From assembly GCA_012728505.1 (NCBI GenBank), contig JAAYEY010000117.1, positions 1 to 16,717 of the forward strand: a stretch of DNA of 16,717 nt. Direction: 5' to 3'. A program made the position numbers and the translations under genes. Of the stretch, positions 1-7,064 are shown in pieces. Within the stretch, counting starts at the first letter, position 1. Each line of letters opens with the position of its first letter. The stretch comes from Synergistaceae bacterium (GTDB taxonomy: Bacteria; Synergistota; Synergistia; Synergistales; Synergistaceae). Under the pieces are notes generated by a model, which saw nothing but the letters and a program-made list of their open reading frames with translations, did no database searches and was not told the origin of the DNA.

Positions 1-416
1 CCAATACCGGGATTGAATCTGACAGCGACTTTTCCTCCCGGGTTTATCTGACCAAACTGCTCAAGTTGGGAGAGTGAGTCTACGCTTACAAGTATATCTT
101 TCTCAATGCAGTAACTCATCTCTTCACATGAAACATTATTACCTATGTAAAAAATCTCTTTCGGAGTGAAACCCGATCTTTGCAGGAGATATATCTCTCC
201 CGGAGACATCGCATCAGCACCGAGCCCCTCTTCGTGAATAATTTTTAAGAGGGCGAGATTCGTGTTGGCTTTGGCAGAGTAACTCGGACTTATTCTTCCG
301 TGGAAAGCTTTAAGCAGATCTCGACATCTTTCTCTAAGTATGCTTTCACTGTAAACGTAGAGTGGACTTCCATATTTGTTAAGCAGTTCCTGTGCTGCAT
401 CAAACTTTAGAAACAC
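1..416 (-). CDS. lysA: Diaminopimelate decarboxylase, N-terminal part (cut by left edge)
   Basis: This PLP enzyme decarboxylates meso-diaminopimelate to L-lysine, the last step of the lysine pathway, in the cytosol. Only the first 138 or so codons are in the window; the C-terminal two thirds lie beyond the left edge. I translated the frame by hand. It opens with FLKFDAAQELLNKYGSPLYVY, the usual N-terminus of fold-III decarboxylases. YSAKAN follows, containing the PLP-binding lysine, and then GLGADAMSPGEI and FYIGNNVSCEE. The match is to LysA rather than to arginine or ornithine decarboxylases. I chose GTG at 414-416 because GGGAG sits 8 nt upstream; an in-frame GTG at 423-425 overlaps that site. 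The gene overlaps the malic enzyme by 17 bp, so the two are likely cotranscribed and translationally coupled. The family call is firm; the start is moderately so. Confidence 0.9.
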   Translation of the reverse strand, partial: MFLKFDAAQELLNKYGSPLYVYSESILRERCRDLLKAFHGRISPSYSAKANTNLALLKIIHEEGLGADAMSPGEIYLLQRSGFTPKEIFYIGNNVSCEEMSYCIEKDILVSVDSLSQLEQFGQINPGGKVAVRFNPGI

Positions 417-1620
417 ATCGATCACTCCCGTTCAACTTAATTCTGGCGACGCCTGTAGCCAGAGCGGCTTTCGATACAGCTTCTGCAACAGCCGGGACGA
501 CTCTGGGATCAAGAACAGATGGGATAATATAGTTAGAGGAAAGCTCTTTTTCAGTAACAAGAGCAGCCAGTGCTGCGGACGCTGCGAGTTTCATCTCTTC
601 GTTGATCCTTCTGGCCCTGACGTCGAGTGCGCCTCTAAATATTCCGGGGAAACCGAGGCAATTGTTAACCTGGTTCGGGAAATCGCTTCTCCCTGTAGCA
701 ACTACCGCAGCCCCTGCTGCCAAAGCTTCTTCTGGAAATATTTCCGGGGTGGGGTTGGCCATTGCAAATATTATCGGCGCCTTCCCCATTTTTTTGACCA
801 TATCTCCGGTTAAAAGTCCGGACCTTGAGACGCCAAGAAAGGAGTCAGCTCCTTTTATTACTTCACCTAAAGAACCCTTCGCCCCGCTCGGATTAGTAAT
901 GGCTGCAAGTTCTTCCTGCGCCTTGGTCATGCCTTCTGTGTACCCCGTACATAGGGCACCATTTATGTCACATACTATTACATCCCTTGCTCCTGCTGAA
1001 AGAAAATACCTAGCAATAGAGCTTCCTGCGGCTCCTGCGCCATTAATGACGAGTCTCGCTTCTTCTAGCGTACGACCAGTAAGTTTAAGAGCGTTCTTGT
1101 AGGCAGCCAGTGCTATTACTGCTGTTCCATGCTGATCATCGTGAAATACGGGAATATCAAGCTTTTCCTGAAGTTTTCTTTCTATTTCAAAACAACGGGG
1201 GGCGGATATATCCTCAAGATTGATACCTCCGAATGAAATTGCAATTTTTGAGACCGTATCAACGAAATCATCTACATCTCTAGTATTTACTGCTATTGGA
1301 AAGGAGTCGATCCCTGCAAATCTTTTAAAAAGACAGCTTTTACCCTCCATTACAGGCATAGAGGCAGCAGGGCCAATATCGCCCAAACCAAGCACTGATG
1401 TACCGTCTGTAATTACTGCTACGAGGTTATTTTTTATAGTGAGATCCCAGAGAGCCTCTGGGTCGTTCTCTATGACCCTGCAGGGTTCTGCCACTCCAGG
1501 TGTGTATACCAGAGCAAGGTCATCCATGCTATCTATCGAAACACGGCATTCAATTAAGAGTTTTCCTTTAAGTTTTTTATGCATCTCAAGCGATCTGTCA
1601 AAAATATTATCAGCCACCAT
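400..1620 (-). CDS. NAD-type malic enzyme (oxaloacetate-decarboxylating), short form
   Basis: It oxidatively decarboxylates L-malate to pyruvate and CO2 in the cytosol. The 406-residue product has the full set of short bacterial malic enzyme motifs. These are YTPGVAEPC (catalytic Tyr39), GLGDIGPAA at 78-86, MEGKSCLFKRFAGID at 91-105 (Lys94 is the likely general base), NLEDISAP, and FHDDQHGTA at 159-167 with metal-binding Asp161/162. The Rossmann loop is GAGAAG at 194-199. The VCDING stretch, with an Asp after the second Rossmann strand, suggests NAD rather than NADP, but this is inference. There is no C-terminal phosphotransacetylase domain, unlike MaeB of E. coli. The ATG start has AAGGAG 5 nt upstream. 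The gene lies between asd and lysA; malate-to-pyruvate flux could supply pyruvate for dihydrodipicolinate synthesis, but nothing in the sequence proves that link. Confidence 0.93.
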   Translation of the reverse strand: MVADNIFDRSLEMHKKLKGKLLIECRVSIDSMDDLALVYTPGVAEPCRVIENDPEALWDLTIKNNLVAVITDGTSVLGLGDIGPAASMPVMEGKSCLFKRFAGIDSFPIAVNTRDVDDFVDTVSKIAISFGGINLEDISAPRCFEIERKLQEKLDIPVFHDDQHGTAVIALAAYKNALKLTGRTLEEARLVINGAGAAGSSIARYFLSAGARDVIVCDINGALCTGYTEGMTKAQEELAAITNPSGAKGSLGEVIKGADSFLGVSRSGLLTGDMVKKMGKAPIIFAMANPTPEIFPEEALAAGAAVVATGRSDFPNQVNNCLGFPGIFRGALDVRARRINEEMKLAASAALAALVTEKELSSNYIIPSVLDPRVVPAVAEAVSKAALATGVARIKLNGSDRCVSKV

Positions 1621-1802
1621 CAGGACTCCTTAGCTATTCAAATATAATCACCACTACTGGTTTTACTCGATAGATAGTACTACATTGCTTAATGTTACTA
1701 CAAAAAACGGTGTTCGGTATGATAAATAATAGGAGAGGTCCTTCTTTTTAAAAAAGTCGGATACCTCTCACAAATTAAAACTATATCAGCAGAACGACAT
1801 TA
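1621..1802. other. Gap between asd and malic enzyme with inverted repeat and possible promoter
   Basis: This 182-bp stretch has no gene. A 7-bp inverted repeat, GAGAGGT at 1733-1739 and ACCTCTC at 1763-1769, encloses further partly complementary bases (a CC/GG pair and a CTTTTT/AAAAAG core). It could fold into a long imperfect hairpin after asd. No clean U-tract follows on the minus strand, so it is at best a weak terminator. Downstream, TTGTAG (1698-1703) and TACTAT (1674-1679) are 18 bp apart and could be a weak sigma-70 promoter for the malic enzyme and lysA. Whether transcription reads through from asd cannot be decided from sequence. Confidence 0.3.
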
Positions 1803-2804
1803 TTAGAGCAATTCTGCTATTTGTACTGCGTTAAGGGCTGCTCCTTTTCTGAGATTATCAGATACAACCCACATCGAAATAGCATTGTCCAAGCCTGTGT
1901 CTTTTCTTATTCTCCCCACATATACCGCATCTTCTCCAGCTCCGGTGATAGGCATTGGATAAAGAGCATTTTTACAATCGTCCAACACGACCACTCCAGC
2001 AGCTATACTGAGAACATCTTTCGCTCTTTGTGGAGCGAGTTCTTTTTCAAACTGGGCAGTAACGCTTTCGCCATGACAACGAAATATTGGAACCCTCACT
2101 GTTATTCCGCTAACCCTAAGTTCAGGTAGATGCATTATCTTACGGGATTCATTGACCATCTTCCATTCCTCATCCGATATACCGTCGTCATCAAAAGTTC
2201 CTATGTGGGGGAGAAGGTTGAATGCTATCTGATGAGGATAGACTCCTTCGTTTATGACATCTTTCTCGCCAAGTACCGCTTCGGATTCTTTTTTGAGTAT
2301 TTCAATGGCTTTAATTCCCGTGCCTGCGACAGATTGATAGGTACTTATATTTACATATTTCAGCCCGGCCTCTTTATGGAGAGGCCAAAGTGCAACTACG
2401 GCCTGGATAGTTGAGCAGTTTGGATTTGCTATTATCCCATTGTGCTTCGCGACATCCATAGAGTTAACTTCCGGAACAACCAACGGAACATTGGGATCCA
2501 TTCTCCAGGCAGAGCTATTATCAATAACTACCGCACCTGAATCCACGGCAACATGAGCCCACTTTTTTGAAGTGGATCCGCCTGCCGAAAAGAGGGCTAT
2601 ATCTGTGCTTTTAAAAGATTCTTCCGATACTGACTCTACCGTAATCTCTTCGCCCTTAAATAAAATCTTTTTTCCGGCTGAACGGGGCGACGCAAGAGGA
2701 ATTAATTTTGATATAGGATAGTTCCTCTGCTCCAGTATCCTTATTATTTCCCTACCTACAAGCCCTGTGGCGCCCAGGACGGCCACCCTTCTCATTTTAT
2801 CCAC
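1803..2804 (-). CDS. asd: Aspartate-semialdehyde dehydrogenase
   Basis: It reduces aspartyl 4-phosphate to aspartate 4-semialdehyde with NADPH, the branch point to lysine/diaminopimelate and threonine/methionine. The product is 333 residues, normal for the family. It starts with the Rossmann motif GATGLVG (11-17). The active-site cysteine is in NPNCSTIQ (Cys130), and the catalytic histidine is probably His244 in VPIFRCHGES. SAGGSTSKKWA (73-83) is the phosphate/NADPH-binding loop. The start is GTG at 2804, sharing its first base with the TAG stop of lysC and preceded by AGGAGG with a 10-nt gap. An in-frame ATG at 2795 would lie 19 nt from that site and is less likely. It is the last of the four tightly overlapping genes after the T-box leader. 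Confidence 0.95.
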   Translation of the reverse strand: MDKMRRVAVLGATGLVGREIIRILEQRNYPISKLIPLASPRSAGKKILFKGEEITVESVSEESFKSTDIALFSAGGSTSKKWAHVAVDSGAVVIDNSSAWRMDPNVPLVVPEVNSMDVAKHNGIIANPNCSTIQAVVALWPLHKEAGLKYVNISTYQSVAGTGIKAIEILKKESEAVLGEKDVINEGVYPHQIAFNLLPHIGTFDDDGISDEEWKMVNESRKIMHLPELRVSGITVRVPIFRCHGESVTAQFEKELAPQRAKDVLSIAAGVVVLDDCKNALYPMPITGAGEDAVYVGRIRKDTGLDNAISMWVVSDNLRKGAALNAVQIAELL

Positions 2805-4036
2805 TATAGGGAGGCCTCCTCTATAAAGTGTTCATGCAGGGCTCTAACCGCGTCTTCTGCTCTGTCTGAACTAACTATACATGTAAGAGCGAGCGCGGTA
2901 GAAGCTATCATCTCGATATTGATACCCTCTTCTGCAAGTACAGTAAACATTTTTGATGGAATTTCGGGATGGTTTGCGATACCCGCACCTATTATTGTTA
3001 CTCTCGCAATTTCTGTGTCGAAGGATACTCCTTGGGCTTCGATCTTTCTGCATAATTCCCGTGAAACTTGAATCGCAGTCTCAAGGTTAGATTTTTTTAC
3101 GAGGAAGCCTATGTCGTTTACTCCGCCCCTCATATTGTTTTGAATTATCATTTCAGCACCAATTCCATTTTCAGCCAGGCTACCGAAAAGACGAGCAGCA
3201 ACCCCTGGGATGTCGGGAACTCCGAGCAAAACAACCTTTGCAATCTGTGAATCATGAACTACTGCCTTTATTACAAGACCCTCTGTAACTGGATTACTCA
3301 TCACCCAAGAACCCTCCTCTTCTGAAAAGCTTGAACCAACATAGATTGGGATATTATAGCGAGCCGCCATTTCTACACTACGCGCCTGAATCACGTTAGC
3401 ACCCTGTACAGCCATCTCCATACATTCTTCAAAACCGATGCTGTCTATTTTCATTGGATTTTTAACTACACGAGGATCTCCGCTCATAATCCCACTAACA
3501 TCTTTCAACAGCTGGCAAGATTTTGCGCCCAGTGCTGCTGCAAGAGCAACTGCCGAGAGGTCTGATCCGCCCCTGCCAAGTGTTATGACATCTCCGCTGT
3601 CAGTAATAGCCTGAAATCCCGTTATAACAGCAACAATCCCATCATTCAGAGCCTTTTCAACGTTTACGGGGTCTATGCTGTAAATCCGTCCCTCCATAGG
3701 AAACCCTTTAGCCTTTATTCCGGCCTGAAGTGCTGTGAACGACTGTGCAGGAATTCCAAATTTCTGTATAGCCAGGGCAAGCAATGCTACACTTTGCTGC
3801 TCGCCTGTCGCAAGCAACTGATCCATTTCTCTGCCGTTGTTGGTATCCGAAAAATCCCTGGCAAGGGCCAGAAGGTCGTCTGTCATGCTGCCCATTGCAG
3901 AAACCACAACTACCACTCTGTAGCCACTGTCACGTACTTTTTTAACTATCTGGGCGACATGTTTCATCCTTTTAGGTCCTGCAACAGAGGACCCACCGAA
4001 TTTTAAAACAGTAAGAGGAAGTTGTGTATAATCCAT
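2804..4036 (-). CDS. lysC: Aspartate kinase (monofunctional)
   Basis: It phosphorylates L-aspartate with ATP, the committed step of the aspartate family pathway. The 410-residue product begins with KFGGSSVAGPKRM (12-24), the kinase signature. It then has VVSAMGSMTDDL, the ATGEQQS substrate loop, and ITLGRGGSDLSAVALAAALGA in the amino acid kinase fold. The last 150 residues carry two ACT domains (VLLGVPDIPGVAARLFGSLAENGI and VTIIGAGIANHPEIPSKMFTVLAEEGI), so feedback inhibition by lysine and/or threonine is expected. There is no fused homoserine dehydrogenase. I chose ATG at 4036, in a TAATG overlap with the thrB stop and with GGGGG 8 nt upstream. An in-frame ATG at 4051 would add five residues but has a poor ribosome-binding site. 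Confidence 0.93.
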   Translation of the reverse strand: MDYTQLPLTVLKFGGSSVAGPKRMKHVAQIVKKVRDSGYRVVVVVSAMGSMTDDLLALARDFSDTNNGREMDQLLATGEQQSVALLALAIQKFGIPAQSFTALQAGIKAKGFPMEGRIYSIDPVNVEKALNDGIVAVITGFQAITDSGDVITLGRGGSDLSAVALAAALGAKSCQLLKDVSGIMSGDPRVVKNPMKIDSIGFEECMEMAVQGANVIQARSVEMAARYNIPIYVGSSFSEEEGSWVMSNPVTEGLVIKAVVHDSQIAKVVLLGVPDIPGVAARLFGSLAENGIGAEMIIQNNMRGGVNDIGFLVKKSNLETAIQVSRELCRKIEAQGVSFDTEIARVTIIGAGIANHPEIPSKMFTVLAEEGINIEMIASTALALTCIVSSDRAEDAVRALHEHFIEEASL

Positions 4037-4998
4037 TAATTTTTCCCCCATATTTTCTCTATTTCATCTTTCAAGCCCATATCTACGGTCACCTGTGGAC
4101 CTAGAGCACTACTGTCAAGAACAAAAAACTGAGACCTTACACCATATTCTGTAAAGGTCTTGCACATTGTTTCAGCCACCCTTTGTGTGGGACCACTGAC
4201 AAAAGCTATCACAGATGGGCCCGAACCACTTATGGCAACACTAAGACATTCCGGCAATTCTCTTACACGTGAAAAAATAACTTCTCCACCTTTAAAGAGC
4301 TTGCTCCTATACTGCTGATGGAGCCTATCGTCCATTCCCCATTTCAGATAATCCCACTTGCCCGTCGCCCAAGCGGCTGTAAGCAGAGCAGCCCTTCCCA
4401 GATTGAATACTGCGTCTTCAAAAGGCACCTGTTTAGGAAGAGCTTTTCTCGCATCAGATGTTTTTACTCGTTCATTAGGAACGGCTACAACACAAAGGAC
4501 TTCGGGAGGAAGAGCCGGAAGGTTCACATAACGCAAGTTTTCTCCGTCCCAACAGCTGACCACCATCCCACCAAGAAAGCATGGAGCGACGTTGTCAGGG
4601 TGTCCTTCTATAAGAGTCATAACTGTCAAAAGTTCGGATTCATCCGCTTCGTAGCCTGTGAGTAGTTTAGCAATCAATACCCCTGCAACAACAGCCCCTG
4701 CTGAGCTGCCAAGACCACGGCAAAGGGGAATAATGTTATGGCACCAGAGAAAAAACCCGGGGCCTTTAACTCCCCACCTTTTACAGGCATCTTCGTAAGC
4801 TTTTATAACAAGGTTAGCTCCGGGATCAGATAATTCCTTCGCTCCCTCTCCATGTGCTTCTATCTTGTATTCTTTCTCAGGCAAAAGTTCCACTACTTTA
4901 AATATGTTGTAGAGAGATACTGCCATTCCAATAGCGTCAAAGCCTGAACCTAAGTTGGCACTGGTAGCCGGCACTCTAAGCGTAATCAGCGGTTTCAA
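4036..4998 (-). CDS. thrB: Homoserine kinase
   Basis: It makes O-phospho-L-homoserine from homoserine and ATP, the substrate for ThrC encoded directly upstream. The 320-residue product belongs to the GHMP kinase family. It has the N-terminal signature PATSANLGSGFDAIG (10-24) and the glycine/serine-rich ATP loop IPLCRGLGSSAGAVVAGV (90-107). VAISGSGPSVIAF is the third GHMP motif near the C-terminus. The start is TTG at 4996-4998, overlapping the TGA stop of thrC by 4 bp. A very strong Shine-Dalgarno sequence, GGAGGTGAT, lies just upstream within the end of thrC, which supports the rare start codon. The tight overlap points to coupled, near-equimolar expression with ThrC. Confidence 0.95.
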   Translation of the reverse strand: MKPLITLRVPATSANLGSGFDAIGMAVSLYNIFKVVELLPEKEYKIEAHGEGAKELSDPGANLVIKAYEDACKRWGVKGPGFFLWCHNIIPLCRGLGSSAGAVVAGVLIAKLLTGYEADESELLTVMTLIEGHPDNVAPCFLGGMVVSCWDGENLRYVNLPALPPEVLCVVAVPNERVKTSDARKALPKQVPFEDAVFNLGRAALLTAAWATGKWDYLKWGMDDRLHQQYRSKLFKGGEVIFSRVRELPECLSVAISGSGPSVIAFVSGPTQRVAETMCKTFTEYGVRSQFFVLDSSALGPQVTVDMGLKDEIEKIWGKN

Positions 4999-6035
4999 CC
5001 TCTCATCACCTCCAGAAGCTCCTCCATGGTATCGCCTATCTCTATCGGTCTCCCTACTTGAGACATAGCTGTGTCTGGATCTTTCAGACCATTGCCTGTG
5101 AGGACCATGACGACATTGATACCCTTAGGAAGTCGACCAAGTTTTTTGAGTTTTACAAGACCCGCAAGAGGGGCACAAGATGCCGGTTCAGCGAATATGC
5201 CTCCCCTTGATGAAAGGAAATACTGTGCAGCGAGGATCTCTTCGTCTGTTACAGAGTTAAATTCCCCTTTTGATTCTCTTACTGCATCTTTGGCTAAATG
5301 TGCGCTTACTGGGTTTCCAATGCGGATTGCCGTGGCAATTGTCTCAGGATTAGGACAGGGCCTACCTGTTACAAGAGGCGATGCCCCCTCTGCCTGAAAA
5401 CCCATCATTTTAGGCAGAGCACTTATTTTCCCTATCTCTTTATACTGTTTATAGCCGGCCCAGTAAGCACTGATGTTACCCGCATTACCAACCGGTATCG
5501 CATGCCAGTCCGGCGCAATTCCCAATTCGTCACAGACTTCCCATGCTCCGCTTCTCTGTCCCCAGATTCTGTATGGGTTTACTGAATTAACGATTGCAAA
5601 TCCTTTTTTTTCAGCAGCCTCCCTAGCCATCTCCAGAGCCCTATCAAAATTTCCTTTTACAGCTATCACAGTGGCCCCATACATCAAAGCTTGTGCAAGC
5701 TTGCCAAGAGCAACTTTTCCTGCCGGCAGTAGAACATAACAAGGGATCTGTGCGGCCGCAGCATAGGCCGCTGCAGAAGCAGACGTGTTTCCAGTAGAAG
5801 CACATACAAGCGCCTTAGCATCAGCCTCTAAAGCTTTGGCTACTGCCATTACCATGCCTCTGTCCTTGAAGGATCCGGATGGATTGCAGCCTTCGAGTTT
5901 TCCCCAAAGGTCTATCTCCAGTTTCTTGCTTATACCCTCAAGATAGACAAGAGGTGTATTGCCTTCGCCCAATGTTATCTTTGGCGTTTTGTCGGTTATG
6001 GGAAGAAGTTCTGCATATTTTTGTATAACTCCCAC
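4995..6035 (-). CDS. thrC: Threonine synthase
   Basis: This PLP enzyme converts O-phosphohomoserine to L-threonine, the end product sensed by the leader upstream. The product is 346 residues. It shows LGEGNTPLVYL (22-32) and the PLP-lysine motif NPSGSFKDRGM with Lys57. ASTGNTSASAAAYAA is the phosphate/substrate loop, GNAGNISAYWAGY the PLP-phosphate loop, and VLTGNGLKDP lies near the C-terminus. It resembles the shorter bacterial/Bacillus-type ThrC, which lacks the long N-terminal arm of the E. coli enzyme. I chose GTG at 6033-6035 because AAGGAGG lies 8 nt upstream. The frame stays open to 6107, but that extension runs through the T-box terminator and T-box motif, so starts there are artefacts. 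Confidence 0.95.
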   Translation of the reverse strand: MGVIQKYAELLPITDKTPKITLGEGNTPLVYLEGISKKLEIDLWGKLEGCNPSGSFKDRGMVMAVAKALEADAKALVCASTGNTSASAAAYAAAAQIPCYVLLPAGKVALGKLAQALMYGATVIAVKGNFDRALEMAREAAEKKGFAIVNSVNPYRIWGQRSGAWEVCDELGIAPDWHAIPVGNAGNISAYWAGYKQYKEIGKISALPKMMGFQAEGASPLVTGRPCPNPETIATAIRIGNPVSAHLAKDAVRESKGEFNSVTDEEILAAQYFLSSRGGIFAEPASCAPLAGLVKLKKLGRLPKGINVVMVLTGNGLKDPDTAMSQVGRPIEIGDTMEELLEVMRG

Positions 6036-6053
6036 TTCTGATTCCTCCTTAAT

Positions 6054-6090
6054 AAAAAAAGACCGCCCCTGTATTACTACAGGAGGCGGT
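6054..6090 (-). terminator. Regulated intrinsic terminator of the T-box leader
   Basis: On the minus strand, a hairpin with a 13-bp stem (ACCGCC-T-CCTGTA paired with TACAGG-G-GGCGGT, loop GTAA) is followed by C and seven T residues. Its 5' arm shares CCGCCTCC with the antiterminator, so the two folds exclude each other. Uncharged tRNA would favour the antiterminator and let transcription enter thrC. Confidence 0.93.
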
Positions 6091-6300
6091 GTATTCCGCG
6101 GTTCCACTCCAATTCGGTCACCTTTATTACAAGATGACTCTCTTTCGCGCTATATAGGGCGCACCCTGATGCCTTATCTCTTAGAGCTTCGGCACCAGCT
6201 CAAGGGTGGTATTCAAGGACATAGCAACCGAAATCTTCCAGCACCTAAAAGGGATCTCGTCTCTGTGATGCTTCTTGTCCTTTACTTTCCCCGTCATTGC
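6054..6300 (-). promoter_or_regulatory. T-box riboswitch leader, probably threonine-specific
   Basis: This is a cis-acting RNA that binds uncharged tRNA and then prevents termination upstream of a biosynthetic operon. The canonical T-box sequence TGGAACCGCG is at 6106-6097. An antiterminator folds as GGAG, bulge TGGAACC, GCGG, loop AATACA, CCGC, CTCC, an 8-bp helix around the conserved bulge. Upstream, a Stem I specifier loop can be drawn with AAGTA on the 5' side and GAATACCA on the 3' side (6214-6207), closed by AAGGAC/GTCCTT. The likely specifier codon is ACC (Thr) at 6210-6208, followed by the conserved A. A Stem II pseudoknot is visible: GAGCT/AGCTC, with GGTGCC pairing to GGCATC. Tyr (TAC, shifted by one base) is the alternative reading, but downstream thrC and thrB favour Thr. 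Confidence 0.92.
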
Positions 6301-6328
6301 CAGAGAAAAATTAAATCGATTGTCAGAA

Positions 6329-6357
6329 TTTATACATCTACTCAAGATAATTGTCAA
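6329..6357 (-). promoter_or_regulatory. Sigma-70 promoter of the T-box/thr operon
   Basis: The -35 box is a perfect TTGACA (6357-6352) and the -10 box is TATAAA (6334-6329), separated by 17 bp. Transcription should start near 6321-6323, giving a leader of about 290 nt before thrC. It lies back to back with the greA promoter. Confidence 0.85.
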
Positions 6358-6413
6358 GTCGAATCACAATTAGCGCTTGATCGCTGACCCAATATAGGTT
6401 CGTACAATATAAT

Positions 6414-6442
6414 TTGATATTTATAACTATTTCTGTTAAAAT
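6414..6442 (+). promoter_or_regulatory. Sigma-70 promoter of greA
   Basis: TTGATA (6414-6419) and TAAAAT (6437-6442) are 17 bp apart, each with five of six consensus bases. The sequence upstream is AT-rich. The start of transcription would be near 6449, about 38 nt before the greA ATG. Confidence 0.75.
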
Positions 6443-6486
6443 TCTCTCCGCACAGAAGTATTTCAACTTAGGTGGTGTTTGGTCAC

Positions 6487-6981
6487 ATGGCAGCAGCAAA
6501 GACATTTGACGACAAGGTAGTTATGACGCGTGAGGGGTATGACAAACTTACAGCAGAGCTCATTAGACTGCGCGGAGACGGCAGAGCTGAGATAGCCGCT
6601 AAATTGCAAGAGGCTCGTGGATTTGGAGACCTCAGTGAAAATGCCGAGTATCATGCGGCTAAAGAAGAACAGGAGAAACTTGAAAATAGGCTTCTCTGGC
6701 TTGATTATCAGCTTGGCAAAGCCAAGGTTGTGGATGTAGAGGATGTTGACACAAGCTCAGTAAGCCTTGGAACAACGGTGACACTGAAAGACCTCGATCT
6801 GAAAAAAACTCTTGTCTATACCCTTGTTGGGACTGAAGAGGCAGATATTAAAGAGAACAGGATTTCCGCAGCGAGCCCGGTAGGAATGGCTATTACAGGC
6901 AAAAAAATCAATGATGAGGTAATGGTCAGGACTCCGCGCGGCATAAGGCACCTTAAAATAATGAAAATCAGGCTTAAATAA
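6487..6981 (+). CDS. greA: Transcription elongation factor GreA
   Basis: GreA enters the secondary channel of RNA polymerase and stimulates cleavage of backtracked transcripts. The 164-residue product has the N-terminal coiled-coil. The tip motif GFGDLSENAEYHAAKEEQ (45-62) includes the acidic residues Asp48 and Glu51 that coordinate the cleavage metal ion. The C-terminal FKBP-like domain ends with SPVGMAITGKKINDEV. Length and motif order match GreA rather than GreB. I chose ATG at 6487, with AGGTGG 11 nt upstream. Two in-frame GTG codons at 6472 and 6475 overlap that site and would add non-conserved residues. It is the only plus-strand gene here and has its own promoter and terminator. Confidence 0.96.
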   Translation: MAAAKTFDDKVVMTREGYDKLTAELIRLRGDGRAEIAAKLQEARGFGDLSENAEYHAAKEEQEKLENRLLWLDYQLGKAKVVDVEDVDTSSVSLGTTVTLKDLDLKKTLVYTLVGTEEADIKENRISAASPVGMAITGKKINDEVMVRTPRGIRHLKIMKIRLK

Positions 6982-6996
6982 AGCCTGATTTTTTTA
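6967..6996. terminator. Intrinsic terminator of greA, probably bidirectional
   Basis: A perfect 9-bp stem, ATCAGGCTT (6967-6975) and AAGCCTGAT (6981-6989), has a 5-nt loop and is followed by a run of T on the plus strand. The 5' arm lies in the last greA codons and the stop codon is in the loop and second arm. Read on the minus strand, the same hairpin is followed by TTTTCATTATTTT and can also end transcription of convergent ddl. Confidence 0.9.
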
Positions 6997-7064
6997 TTAT
7001 TTTATGTTTTTATAAACAAGCACGCTAGAACATCACGGGGCTAAGGAATTAAGATTCTTGCAGA

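Noticed and set aside
376..813. Plus-strand open frame of 145 codons
   Set aside because: It lies antisense to the malic enzyme, is rich in Cys and Ser without family motifs, and has no ribosome-binding site of note.
1733..1769. Strong intrinsic terminator after asd
   Set aside because: The outer stem is only 7 bp, the inner part is imperfect, and no U-tract follows on the minus strand; kept only as a weak candidate in the gap annotation.
2810..2819. Perfect palindrome GGAGGCCTCC at the asd ribosome-binding site
   Set aside because: It has no loop and could form only a 3-bp stem in RNA; the bases are explained by the lysC C-terminal codons and the asd Shine-Dalgarno sequence.
5959..6387. 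Plus-strand open frame across the thrC leader
   Set aside because: It is antisense to the T-box and the thrC start, and its composition is explained by the structured leader RNA.
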